Notes under the pieces: generated by a model
Database searches by the model: none
Told to the model about the DNA's origin: nothing
Seen by the model: only the letters and a program-made list of their open reading frames with translations
Position numbers and translations under genes: made by a program
Source of the DNA: Hyphobacterium indicum
GTDB lineage: Bacteria > Pseudomonadota > Alphaproteobacteria > Caulobacterales > Maricaulaceae
Direction: 5' to 3'
DNA length: 64,000 nucleotides
Assembly: GCF_003129605.1 (NCBI RefSeq)
Contig: NZ_QBDX01000004.1
Span: forward strand, 1,137,709-1,201,708
In this document: one piece after another, positions 1-8,541 of the stretch
How positions within the stretch are numbered: the first letter of the stretch is position 1
How the letters are laid out: every line of letters starts with the position of its first letter

Positions 1-1058
1 CCCGTTCTTGGGCTGGCTATGAACCATCAATCTACCGGAACAATGCCCCCGGTAGAGGCGTATTCACAACCTGCTTGGATGTACTGGCCTCCGAAGGGCT
101 TATCGAGTTGACGATGGGCGTATGGGACAACTTTGGGGGAGAGGGAAGGCTGTCCACATTCCGCCTTACTGACGCGGGTGCCGAATTGTTCCAGGCGCTG
201 GACGTTCTCGATTCCTGGGTACCGCTTGACCTTTCCCAACCCGGCTTTGTCGAGATCAAGGACGCCAAGAAAAAGAAGGTGGAATTCGATCCAGATATAC
301 CAGAAATCCGGGAAATTCTTGATCAGCTATTGGCGATCAATCAATCCCTGCGCGATGCAGATTTCACCATAGACGAAAGGGCCGAGATCACTCGACACTA
401 TGGGTCACTCATTACCCAAAACCCTGCCTTTCGGGCCTATAAGCGCATCTTCAACAATGATGACCTAGAGAAGAATGGTCGCTTCTACGGGCCGTGGTGG
501 CTGAATATGAAGTCGGTAGACCGTCATGCCATTCGCATAGATGGGCAGCCAGTTGGCGGACTGGATTACTCCGCCTTCAATGCCCGAGTTCTGTACGCTC
601 AGGAGAAGCAGGAAGCGCCAGACTGCCCCTACTCCCCGCCAGACCTAGTTGCTCGTGCAGAGGCGGCTGGTCTCGACTGGCAGGAATTACGAAACGGCAT
701 GAAAGAGCTCTTCAACCGGCTGCTCAATTCAAAGGGTCGCGGAAGCACCAAAGATTACGAAGACGCATTCGCCATCCATCGAATTGCAACCATCGACGAG
801 GCGCTGAACCTGCTCACAGCCCACAATGAACCCATCAGGCATCGCTTCTTCTCACAGGAAGGATTGAGCATTTCCCGGATTGAGTCAGAGATTGCCTTGC
901 GCATCATGCTTGATGGATTGACTGAATCCAAGACCCTCCTCTCTATCCATGATGGCTTTATCGTAAGGCAGGATGAAAGGGACTGGTTGTTAGACAGAAT
1001 GCACTACCACTATCTAAGTGTCGTAGGAGGAGAGCCGGTTATAGGAGAGATGTGGTAG
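1..1058 (+). CDS. Polymerase-like mobile-element protein, 5' end cut by window edge
   Basis: The reading frame is open to the left edge (first full codon at base 3), so the true start lies outside the window. The N-terminal part resembles a winged helix. The rest has motifs recalling family A polymerases: LDYSAFNARVLYA (about nt 558-600, like motif A), GMKELFNRLLN (about nt 700, like motif B) and LLSIHDGFIV (about nt 938-967, like motif C with its His-Asp pair). I recognise the RFYGPWW...LDYS...IHDGFIV pattern as an uncharacterised family common in phage-like islands. Polymerase activity is an inference from motif spacing only. The gene ends 100 bp before the CRISPR array and reads towards it. 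Confidence 0.6.
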   Translation, partial: RSWAGYEPSIYRNNAPGRGVFTTCLDVLASEGLIELTMGVWDNFGGEGRLSTFRLTDAGAELFQALDVLDSWVPLDLSQPGFVEIKDAKKKKVEFDPDIPEIREILDQLLAINQSLRDADFTIDERAEITRHYGSLITQNPAFRAYKRIFNNDDLEKNGRFYGPWWLNMKSVDRHAIRIDGQPVGGLDYSAFNARVLYAQEKQEAPDCPYSPPDLVARAEAAGLDWQELRNGMKELFNRLLNSKGRGSTKDYEDAFAIHRIATIDEALNLLTAHNEPIRHRFFSQEGLSISRIESEIALRIMLDGLTESKTLLSIHDGFIVRQDERDWLLDRMHYHYLSVVGGEPVIGEMW

Positions 1059-1158
1059 GTAGGGGTGTGGAGAGATATCAGGGGTGATTTGAGCGCCTAG
1101 CTATACACTTAGCTTACCACTCTCTGTTTCTCTTCATAGTAGGGGGAATAAGCTCATT

Positions 1159-1194
1159 CGACACTCTGGACCGCATACTCAGATCAGTTAATCT
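1159..1194 (+). repeat. Degenerate terminal CRISPR repeat
   Basis: This 36-base stretch aligns without gaps to the array repeat and is followed by an exact 30-base spacer before the first perfect repeat. Bases 9-29 of the repeat (core TGGACCGCATACTCAGATCA) are intact, while seven of the first eight bases and two near the 3' end differ. The -10-like end reads TTAATCT in place of CTAAACT. Decayed repeats normally mark the oldest end of an array. Confidence 0.85.
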
Positions 1195-1224
1195 CCCCAC
1201 ATCACAGGAGGACTGACATGAAGC

Positions 1225-2911
1225 GTTCCGGTTGGACCGCATACTCAGATCAGCTAAACTGGCTCTTTCGGAACCATCACCATCCCGTCAGTTCCGGTTG
1301 GACCGCATACTCAGATCAGCTAAACTCACCGCACTCGCCAACGCCTCGCCACCTTCAGTTCCGGTTGGACCGCATACTCAGATCAGCTAAACTATGCAAG
1401 CTGATTTTTCGCTTGTCACGTGTGTTCCGGTTGGACCGCATACTCAGATCAGCTAAACTCAGTGATAGCCATGAGAGGGCTCCATCTAAGTTCCGGTTGG
1501 ACCGCATACTCAGATCAGCTAAACTAAGCCGAGACGGTCCTAGCGATTCGTCCAGGTTCCGGTTGGACCGCATACTCAGATCAGCTAAACTCTCTCCTCC
1601 CGGCGTTCCAAGCCAGTCTAGGTTCCGGTTGGACCGCATACTCAGATCAGCTAAACTAAGTATCGAACGCTCAAAAGGCTATCGACAGTTCCGGTTGGAC
1701 CGCATACTCAGATCAGCTAAACTTCCGGACCGTGCCGTTCACATAGTAGAGCTGTTCCGGTTGGACCGCATACTCAGATCAGCTAAACTAAAAGCGGGCA
1801 GAGCAGTATCCGCATATCTGTTCCGGTTGGACCGCATACTCAGATCAGCTAAACTATTCCAGCACATCATGATGGACCCGAATCTGTTCCGGTTGGACCG
1901 CATACTCAGATCAGCTAAACTATCACCTATGGGGAAGCGCCCGAGGGCTGGGTTCCGGTTGGACCGCATACTCAGATCAGCTAAACTCTGCGAGAGGCGG
2001 TAGATGGCGGCGGATACGTTCCGGTTGGACCGCATACTCAGATCAGCTAAACTTCCGCAGGTGCAGCAGCAGCTTTCAGCCTAGTTCCGGTTGGACCGCA
2101 TACTCAGATCAGCTAAACTCTCCCGGCCACCCGTGAGGACAATCGCCCTGTTCCGGTTGGACCGCATACTCAGATCAGCTAAACTCGGCTTCGGCCAGTG
2201 TGCGCCAGCTGGACCGTTCCGGTTGGACCGCATACTCAGATCAGCTAAACTTGTGGCGCTCTAAGGGTGTGTGCGGGGCGTGTTCCGGTTGGACCGCATA
2301 CTCAGATCAGCTAAACTCTGCTTTTCTGCGCGGCCACACCACGGGCCGTTCCGGTTGGACCGCATACTCAGATCAGCTAAACTGCGTTTTGATCACACCG
2401 CCAATCCCGGTTAGTTCCGGTTGGACCGCATACTCAGATCAGCTAAACTGAATATTCCCATCCGGTGCTGGTCTCCGGAGTTCCGGTTGGACCGCATACT
2501 CAGATCAGCTAAACTCCGACACACTGGACCGTCAGACCGTGGATAGTTCCGGTTGGACCGCATACTCAGATCAGCTAAACTCCTGGGCGGTCAGAACAGC
2601 ATCGGCAATGTGTTCCGGTTGGACCGCATACTCAGATCAGCTAAACTATGCCTTGGCCGCATCTGCGCCCCGAATCAGTTCCGGTTGGACCGCATACTCA
2701 GATCAGCTAAACTAACTCTGCGACGAGACGTTCCGCGCCATTCGTTCCGGTTGGACCGCATACTCAGATCAGCTAAACTCACGCTCGGCGCGGCCCGCAT
2801 GGCCGGCAGGTTCCGGTTGGACCGCATACTCAGATCAGCTAAACTGATCTGCGCGTGGCGCACCGCTGTCTTTATGTTCCGGTTGGACCGCATACTCAGA
2901 TCAGCTAAACT
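1225..2911 (+). CRISPR. Type II-C CRISPR array, 26 identical repeats
   Basis: Twenty-six 36-bp repeats, all apparently identical, start at 1225, 1291, 1358 and then every 66 bp from 1424 to 2876. Spacers are 30 bp, with one of 31 bp after the second repeat. Counting the decayed copy at 1159 there are 26 spacers. The repeat begins GTTCCGG and ends CTAAACT. Orientation follows from the tracrRNA anti-repeat, which pairs with the plus-strand transcript. Bases 8-13 of the repeat are TTGGAC and bases 31-36 are TAAACT, separated by 17 bp. This is a promoter-like pair that would start transcription about 6-7 bases into each spacer, leaving roughly 24 bases of guide. Repeat-borne promoters of this kind are known for Neisseria and Campylobacter II-C arrays; here the inference rests on sequence alone. 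Confidence 0.98.
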
Positions 2912-2916
2912 AGAGC

Positions 2917-2952
2917 AGCAAATAGGGTGTTGAAATATCGCCCTTATTTGCT
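2917..2952. repeat. Inverted repeat between array and cas2
   Basis: AGCAAATAGGG (2917-2927) pairs with CCCTTATTTGCT (2941-2952) with one bulged base and a 13-base loop. It lies in the AT-rich 68-bp gap between the last repeat and the cas2 stop codon. It may separate the convergent cas and array transcripts, or belong to a leader on the cas-proximal side. No clear U-tract follows on either strand, so an intrinsic terminator is not certain. Confidence 0.4.
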
Positions 2953-2979
2953 GAATCTATTTCATAAAATCGGTTTGGA

Positions 2980-3312
2980 TCAAAACATCTCATATTGATT
3001 TGGAGCTTTTTTATCAGGTCCACGGCATCTTCCTCTGAAGGAAATGATTCGTTCATACTGCTTGTCCGTGAATTGCAAGATATCGATTTTTCCCTCTGCC
3101 GGTAAAGCCGCCTCGATTTTAGACAACAAGGATTGGATCGCTTCCTTGCCCGGGGTGTGGCGGACATAAACCGAAAACTGGGCCATTTCGAAGCCAAGGT
3201 CTTTCAGAAAAAGTCGAAACCGGTTAGCTGCTTTTCGCGGCTCAATTTCGGTTACAGGCAAATCAAAAACGACCATCATCCACATCAACCGATACCCACT
3301 GAGAGCTCTCAT
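2980..3312 (-). CDS. cas2: CRISPR-associated endoribonuclease Cas2
   Basis: A 110-residue Cas2 protein of normal size. With Cas1 it forms the integrase that inserts new spacers. Near the N-terminus WMMVVFDLPV holds the conserved beta-strand and aspartate, followed by the ferredoxin-like segment GFEMAQFSVYVRH. The frame is open upstream, but I chose the ATG at 3312 because it overlaps the cas1 stop in an ATGA junction and gives the family's usual N-terminus. The gene is last in the cas9-cas1-cas2 operon and converges on the array. Confidence 0.95.
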   Translation of the reverse strand: MRALSGYRLMWMMVVFDLPVTEIEPRKAANRFRLFLKDLGFEMAQFSVYVRHTPGKEAIQSLLSKIEAALPAEGKIDILQFTDKQYERIISFRGRCRGPDKKAPNQYEMF

Positions 3313-4226
3313 TTCGTTATCACGCTGGCGAGGCTGAGTTCGAGTGGCGGCTGCGGCAGCTCCAGGTCTTTGCATTCGCCAAGAAACACCCTTGCCAATG
3401 AGGACGCCAGCCTGTCTAGGCAGGATTGAAGTGGAGCAGTGCCACGTGGTCCGATCATATCCATGGACATAGTGGATACCAGTTCGCCTTTTGCTGCCTT
3501 GTCCAATTCCGTTTGCCCCGAAAGCATCAATCTGGCGACAGTGAAATCGACATAAGGTCGAAATGGCTCCATTAAATCATCCGCTAACCGCAAAGCTGAA
3601 CCGCGACTGATGTGATGCAACGACAGAGAAGGGTGCAGACCGGCAGCAACGATCGACCGTGCTGTTGCGGACCTCAAAATACTGTAGCCAAAATTAAGGA
3701 AGCCATTAATACCGTCGGAACTCCGGTTACGTCGAAAACTATCGCCCATAAGCAAGGGCCAATAATGCCTCGCCGCTTGAGCCTCAATATTTTCCGTATC
3801 TCCGGACCGAACCCTTGCCAGCATTCTGGAAAGCCGAACATTTGGCTTCCCCAACGCTTCTAATATTGCCGCTTGGGCCGTTATTTTCGCTTTTACAATG
3901 TCCCGCCAAAGTCGCTTACGGGTCGGCCGTGATGCTGAAGCTTGGGCTTCCATGATAAGCCCCTGTTCATGATGGCCATCAATAGGCCAAACCACTCCCA
4001 CGGGGTTATGTGATCGATCACTCAGAACCAATGGACAACCACGCGCAGCTAATTGTTCTGCCAGATGGCTTGTGAACGTGGCTGAGTGGGCATGAACGAT
4101 TACGGCGGCTAGGTCATCGAGCGGGACGCGGCCGATCTCCTCTTCTTGATAGCGAATTTTCAGGAATCCACGATCAACAGATAGCAAACTCCCTTCTGTC
4201 GTGATCTCGATAAACCGGTTTCGCAT
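3309..4226 (-). CDS. cas1: CRISPR-associated endonuclease Cas1 (type II)
   Basis: A 305-residue Cas1, the catalytic subunit of the spacer-acquisition integrase. The expected metal-binding acidic and histidine residues appear in the segments ENIEAQAARHYWPLL, LHPSLSLHHIS and DLMEPFRPYVD, and the N-terminal beta-domain segment GSLLSVDRGFLKI is present. Its ATG lies 6 bp after the cas9 stop and its stop overlaps the cas2 start by 4 bp, so the three genes are translationally coupled. No cas4 or csn2 is nearby, which fits subtype II-C. Confidence 0.96.
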   Translation of the reverse strand: MRNRFIEITTEGSLLSVDRGFLKIRYQEEEIGRVPLDDLAAVIVHAHSATFTSHLAEQLAARGCPLVLSDRSHNPVGVVWPIDGHHEQGLIMEAQASASRPTRKRLWRDIVKAKITAQAAILEALGKPNVRLSRMLARVRSGDTENIEAQAARHYWPLLMGDSFRRNRSSDGINGFLNFGYSILRSATARSIVAAGLHPSLSLHHISRGSALRLADDLMEPFRPYVDFTVARLMLSGQTELDKAAKGELVSTMSMDMIGPRGTAPLQSCLDRLASSLARVFLGECKDLELPQPPLELSLASVITK

Positions 4227-4232
4227 TTTCGG

Positions 4233-7200
4233 TCACCGGAATACATGCCCGGAGGGCGAAACATGAACGATCTGAGCGCCCCAGTTTTGCAGGCGACTGG
4301 GCGCGACAATTAAATATTTGAAATCATCATGTTGATCGGTGTCGCGAGCCTTCAACGAGCCTGCCTCGAAATGTTCAGCAAGACAGATCATACCAGAGCT
4401 GAACTTGACCACGCGCATGAAACGTTCGCCTTGCCCTTGATCAATCAATAACGTATCGCCGCCGCGAATCCGCATGATCAAAGGGGTGCCGCTTCTCGAA
4501 ATAGATCCATTGGCCTCAAAGCTCGGCTGATTGGCGTCAAACCGCGAGACAACCTCTCCGGTCCATCCACCCTTTTCATTCGCGTAAATATCGTAACAAT
4601 AATTTCCGTCGCCCTTATAGGCTTTGTATGTTTGGCCATCTTTGTCATTGATGGGGATAACGTTCATCCTCTCCAGCACTCGGACTTTACGAACGGGAGG
4701 CGTCATGGCCTCGCCAGCGGTCACTACGGCTGTCACAACGTCCTTGCCGGTTAATCCCGCTGCGGCATCCATGAACGCATCACGGATGAGCGGATCGCGC
4801 ACCTGTTCGATTTTCTTGAGGGTATCAAGGCTTGCTACCGGAACCCGATGAACAACGTCCCGTTTACCGGTCTTGTCAGCGTCGCTTGCTAATCCGTAGG
4901 CGGTATCATTGTGAAGTGCGCCCTGTACGCCATGATCTGCCTTGTGGGAGACAATGATCGACGACAGGCAAGCTGCAACATCATCCCGAAAGCTGGCCCA
5001 TGGCGTGTCGATTGTATCAATAAGTTGCCCGCTACTATTGGATTGATTCCGGGCCGCCTGAGTTGCAATTTTCTTTAGAAGGCCTCTGTCGGTGAGGGCA
5101 ACCACAATGGCGTCAATCGCATGGTGACGATGATCATTGCGGTTCTTCTTCTGACCAATCGCCTCCGGCTCGGCCTCATTGTGTCCGCGCAGAACAGAAT
5201 TTAGCCCCCAATGATGTCGTAGGTCGCTTGTCAGACGTCCGGGGGTGACATGAACCTTTCCGGGGTCGCCTACCAACCAGACCAGATAATTGGCTGTCAG
5301 CCTCGCTATGTATTGCGTGGAGCTCAGCTGCCGGTCCAGAAAGTCACGTTCCTCCGATTCAAACCGATCCATGGCGTCGGGTGCAAATCTCCAGGATTTA
5401 TTACTCGGCATATTAGCTGCCCGCGCGACGATATGACCCCATGAATATGAGCCGGGTGAAGAACCGAAAGCTTCATAGGGCGACCGCTCGCGTTTCTCTC
5501 GATTGGCAGAGCGCATGCACAGCGTCTTGTTTGCCGGACTATCATCAAGTGTTCGGGACTTCGGCAGGATATGCTCTATCTCGACCTCATCAGAAAAAAG
5601 GCGCTCAATTCCGATTTGTTCGCCGGTAAACGGGCATTTCCGATCAAGAACGTTTTCGGGATTAAGTTCTTCCCATAATCTCAACCGCATTCGGTTTTCA
5701 TAGGTGTCAGATCGACCGAGTTTCCTCAAATCCTCTCGTCTTTTTTCGTTTGCATTCTGGTTTTCGCGTTGCCTTTTCTCAAGATCCCGTTTGCCTTGAG
5801 CCGATAGCGGCAGATCGCGAGCGAGTTCAATGACGATTTCTTCAGGCGATCCAATGCGTCTGACCAGATCATTCACAACATGTCGAATCTGGTTGAGGGC
5901 CACATGGACGGTTGGATTGGCGACCTTGCCGTATCGCTTTTCCGCCTTGTCAGATGGTTCACCACTCCCAAAGGCAACGTGTCGCTGTAGCACCTTGCCG
6001 TAATAGGGGAGGCGATCCAGAATTTCGCCATGATGATCCAGCCGCGAATGTGACAGAAACCCGGCCTCAATGACCGCTTTGTCATAGGTGATCACCGCAC
6101 CTTGAAGCGCTGTAAGTAGCCGCCCGGCTGCGTCGGAACAGATAGCGGCATGACCTTCTGGCAACGAGGCATCTGAAACGGCATTTGCTTCCGTTGCGCC
6201 TAGACCGAATTCGTCTGTCAGCCAGCGTCTCAGTTCTTCTTCTTCTTCCACATCCAGCAACTGACGCACAATTCGCTCTTGGTCCGCGAAAAGCATTTTC
6301 CGCCATTCTTTGCCCCAGCGCTTCTCCTTGGCGAGTTCGGCAGCTGTTTCATCGCCTAAGAGAAAGCTGCGCTTCTCGCTTTCCAGATTGAAGCGACTGT
6401 CTGCGGGGAGTTTCAATGCTTTGCGCAGACCAGAAAACGAAACTCTTGCCGACCCGAGAAGCCTGTCGACGACAATGTCGCGCTCTTCAAGCGTCAGTGA
6501 ACGCGATGGCTCTCCTGTAACCAGCACATGAAGGTGGTTGGCATCTTGATAAATACGGAGCCTTTGGATGGACGGGAGGGCGCGTTCTGCTCTCGTCTGG
6601 GTGGGGTCCAGCGAACATTTACCCACCGGCTGAGGCTTCAACTTGCGCTGATAAAGTAGCGTGTCTGCAAGCGCGTTACGGGCGTCGTCTGTCAACGTGT
6701 CTTTGCCCTGAAAACTGACCTGTGACTCCCAGATTAGATCGAATTCCTGCTGTATCAGTTCGCGTGTCGGATAATAATCATAGGCAAGCTTTGCGCCGTC
6801 TTGATAAGGACTCACTCTGGCGGCGGGTTGTGGTTGGCGTGCACCCTTTGACGTTACCGCATTATTTTGCGCGGCGTCCATGCGCCTGCGACCAAACAGT
6901 TCACCCAGAGTTCGCGCGCCTTCATTTGCAAGCCTGTCGAGTGTTCGTTCTCGGGCCTCAGCGATTGCACCCTTGTCACTATCTCCCCGATCCGCCTTCC
7001 GGTTCGATTTAAAGCCCCGGCGCTGTTGAAGGTGAAAGAGCGCACGCCCGATTTCATGAGCTGTCAGGGGTTCATCCAGAGCGCGACAGCGGAGTATCCA
7101 GGGGTCTAGATGTTCCAACTCTTTTCGTTTGGATTCGTCCTTTGGCATCAGGCCAAATGCGACAAGTCGCTCCATGAACTCGCTACGACGTTTCAGATAA

Positions 7201-7394
7201 CGATCACGGTTTCGTCTGGCAGATCGAGGTTCGCGCCTCTTTGTCGCGAGCGAAGAACCATCCTTGGGATTGCGACCGTCCGAGAAAATCCGAACGCCTG
7301 TACCAATGAGAGTTTCGGGCCCGGTCGGACCCAACCCAAGCGCTGCCCAGCCAACAGAATTTGTCCCGACATCCAGCCCTAATCGCCAAGTCAT
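4233..7394 (-). CDS. cas9: Type II-C CRISPR nuclease Cas9
   Basis: A 1053-residue Cas9, in the compact II-C range. RNA-guided double-strand DNA cleavage is expected because all nuclease motifs are intact. These are RuvC-I LGLDVGTNSVGW (Asp8), RuvC-II EEIVIELARDL (Glu523), HNH VEIEHILPKS (His608) with ANKTL (Asn622), and RuvC-III HHAIDAIVVA (His758, Asp761). The arginine-rich bridge helix (KRREPRSARRNRDRYLKRR) follows RuvC-I. The frame extends 19 codons further upstream, but the ATG at 7394 has an AGGAAAG ribosome site at good spacing and gives the canonical N-terminus. It is transcribed away from the tracrRNA and leads the cas operon. The PAM cannot be read from the sequence. Confidence 0.97.
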   Translation of the reverse strand: MTWRLGLDVGTNSVGWAALGLGPTGPETLIGTGVRIFSDGRNPKDGSSLATKRREPRSARRNRDRYLKRRSEFMERLVAFGLMPKDESKRKELEHLDPWILRCRALDEPLTAHEIGRALFHLQQRRGFKSNRKADRGDSDKGAIAEARERTLDRLANEGARTLGELFGRRRMDAAQNNAVTSKGARQPQPAARVSPYQDGAKLAYDYYPTRELIQQEFDLIWESQVSFQGKDTLTDDARNALADTLLYQRKLKPQPVGKCSLDPTQTRAERALPSIQRLRIYQDANHLHVLVTGEPSRSLTLEERDIVVDRLLGSARVSFSGLRKALKLPADSRFNLESEKRSFLLGDETAAELAKEKRWGKEWRKMLFADQERIVRQLLDVEEEEELRRWLTDEFGLGATEANAVSDASLPEGHAAICSDAAGRLLTALQGAVITYDKAVIEAGFLSHSRLDHHGEILDRLPYYGKVLQRHVAFGSGEPSDKAEKRYGKVANPTVHVALNQIRHVVNDLVRRIGSPEEIVIELARDLPLSAQGKRDLEKRQRENQNANEKRREDLRKLGRSDTYENRMRLRLWEELNPENVLDRKCPFTGEQIGIERLFSDEVEIEHILPKSRTLDDSPANKTLCMRSANREKRERSPYEAFGSSPGSYSWGHIVARAANMPSNKSWRFAPDAMDRFESEERDFLDRQLSSTQYIARLTANYLVWLVGDPGKVHVTPGRLTSDLRHHWGLNSVLRGHNEAEPEAIGQKKNRNDHRHHAIDAIVVALTDRGLLKKIATQAARNQSNSSGQLIDTIDTPWASFRDDVAACLSSIIVSHKADHGVQGALHNDTAYGLASDADKTGKRDVVHRVPVASLDTLKKIEQVRDPLIRDAFMDAAAGLTGKDVVTAVVTAGEAMTPPVRKVRVLERMNVIPINDKDGQTYKAYKGDGNYCYDIYANEKGGWTGEVVSRFDANQPSFEANGSISRSGTPLIMRIRGGDTLLIDQGQGERFMRVVKFSSGMICLAEHFEAGSLKARDTDQHDDFKYLIVAPSRLQNWGAQIVHVSPSGHVFR

Positions 7395-7432
7395 CCAGAT
7401 TTCTTTCCTACAACCTCTACAATCTAAGCATA

Positions 7433-7461
7433 TTGACGCCTCTGCCTGCAAACAGTAGCGT
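7433..7461 (+). promoter_or_regulatory. Candidate tracrRNA promoter
   Basis: TTGACG at 7433-7438 and TAGCGT at 7456-7461 are 17 bp apart and would place the start near 7468, just before the anti-repeat. The -35 box is good; the -10 box is weak. The divergent cas9 promoter must lie in the same short region, but I could not assign it. Confidence 0.4.
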
Positions 7462-7467
7462 AGAAAA

Positions 7468-7560
7468 GTCCAAATTTAGCTGATCTGGATATGCGGTCTT
7501 TCCGGTAACAAGGTTTAGACCACAAAATGGAACGGCCTCTTCGGGGGTCGTTCTTTTTTT
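7468..7560 (+). ncRNA. tracrRNA of the type II-C system
   Basis: Bases 7472-7507 form an anti-repeat matching the reverse complement of the CRISPR repeat at most positions. There are two long exact blocks, TTTAGCTGATCTG and TATGCGGTC, plus CCGG near the end; mismatches in between give the usual bulge. Next comes a short hairpin GGT-TTAG-ACC (7512-7521), then a 10-bp stem with a UUCG loop (7530-7553) and a T-run (7554-7560), a strong intrinsic terminator. The RNA should pair with crRNA repeats, load Cas9 and recruit RNase III where processing is used. The 5' end is approximate. Confidence 0.92.
7530..7560 (+). terminator. Rho-independent terminator of tracrRNA
   Basis: GAACGGCCTC and GGGGGTCGTTC form a stem of ten pairs (two of them G-U) closed by a C(UUCG)G tetraloop, followed by seven T residues. 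It also serves as the 3' hairpin of the tracrRNA. Confidence 0.9.
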
Positions 7561-7577
7561 GCACGGGATTAGAAAAT

Positions 7578-8186
7578 ATGATCCGTCTAGCTCTGTTGAT
7601 CTTCTCTTTAATCGGATTGACGACCGGCCACTCGGCTGCTCAGGGTGATCAACAACAGGTGCCGGGCTGGGTGCAAATGCTCTCGGATCGAACCGATGGC
7701 GTGCTGTTTCGATACTCGGATTATACCGAGCAGGAGGGAGGATGGGTTCTTATGGCAAGAAGAACTCCCGGCGTCCCAATGCAGTTCTCTATCATAAAAT
7801 CATACATGCGCGTTGATTGTTCCGACTTGTCAGTTGATCAGTTGAGTTCGTCAATGGTCCCCTATGCGCTCGCGGGCACAGCAGGCAATCCATTGGGTTG
7901 GCAGCCTATAGAGGACGAACGACAGGCGCTAGAGGATCGCGAGAATATGAGGCCAGAGCCGGAATCCATCCTCTATATGATGATCGCAGCGCAATGTTTT
8001 GATAGAGCAGATATATCCGACGTTTCGATTCCGTCTAACGTCCTCTTAATAGATTACCTCAGCGGAATATTTTATCGAAACCGCCCACAAGACCCCAATT
8101 ATTTCTTGAGCTGCTATCTGGAAAACCGTGACCCCGCTCTTTACCAATCGGATGAGTTCGACTGTTCGAGTTCCGGCGATTGGTAG
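7578..8186 (+). CDS. Small secreted protein of unknown function
   Basis: This 202-residue product begins with a clear signal peptide (MIRLALLIFSLIGLTTGHSAAQ, cleavage after an Ala-x-Ala-like site), so export to the periplasm is expected. No domain is recognised. The mature part has four or more cysteines (for example VDCSDL, AAQCFDRA, FLSCYLE, EFDCSSS), which could form disulfides. The frame opens earlier, inside the tracrRNA terminator; the ATG at 7578 is chosen because it starts the signal peptide. Base composition is lower in GC than the genes after the tRNA, matching the CRISPR block. Confidence 0.7.
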   Translation: MIRLALLIFSLIGLTTGHSAAQGDQQQVPGWVQMLSDRTDGVLFRYSDYTEQEGGWVLMARRTPGVPMQFSIIKSYMRVDCSDLSVDQLSSSMVPYALAGTAGNPLGWQPIEDERQALEDRENMRPEPESILYMMIAAQCFDRADISDVSIPSNVLLIDYLSGIFYRNRPQDPNYFLSCYLENRDPALYQSDEFDCSSSGDW

Positions 8187-8390
8187 ACTAGATTAATTGG
8201 AGACCGGGCATTTCTCCGAGAAAAATTCATGCCATCACTTGCAAATGAAAGCGCCCCCCGTTGCCCCCCTGCGGCACCCCCACTTTCAGACAGATGCCTG
8301 TGAAAACCAATTAAGGGCTGCGGTGGTGGAATCGCAGTGGAACGGAACTTTCTACAGTTCAACTAATTCGTTCTAAGTCATTGAAAAGAA

Positions 8391-8465
8391 TGGAGCGGGC
8401 GATGAGATTCGAACTCACGACATTCACCTTGGCAAGGTGACGCTCTACCCCTGAGCTACGCCCGC
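8391..8465 (-). tRNA. tRNA-Gly (anticodon GCC)
   Basis: A full cloverleaf can be folded: acceptor GCGGGCG/CGCCCGC, anticodon loop TTGCCAA, T-arm with GTTCGAATC, and an encoded CCA end (8391-8393). Its 3' end faces the lower-GC CRISPR block, and GC-rich core genes begin on the other side, so it may have been an integration target. Confidence 0.96.
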
Positions 8466-8541
8466 TCATGTCCGGGGTTCCGGCTTGCGCCGGGAGGCGG
8501 CGTATATCGCGCAATCCCGGCCCGATGGCAAGACGCCAGAT

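Noticed and set aside
1218..2003. Long open frame through the CRISPR array encoding a repeated peptide (RLDRILRSAKL)
   Set aside because: It is produced by the 66-bp period of repeat plus spacer, a multiple of three. The ATG and AGGAGG-like site lie in the first spacer by chance.
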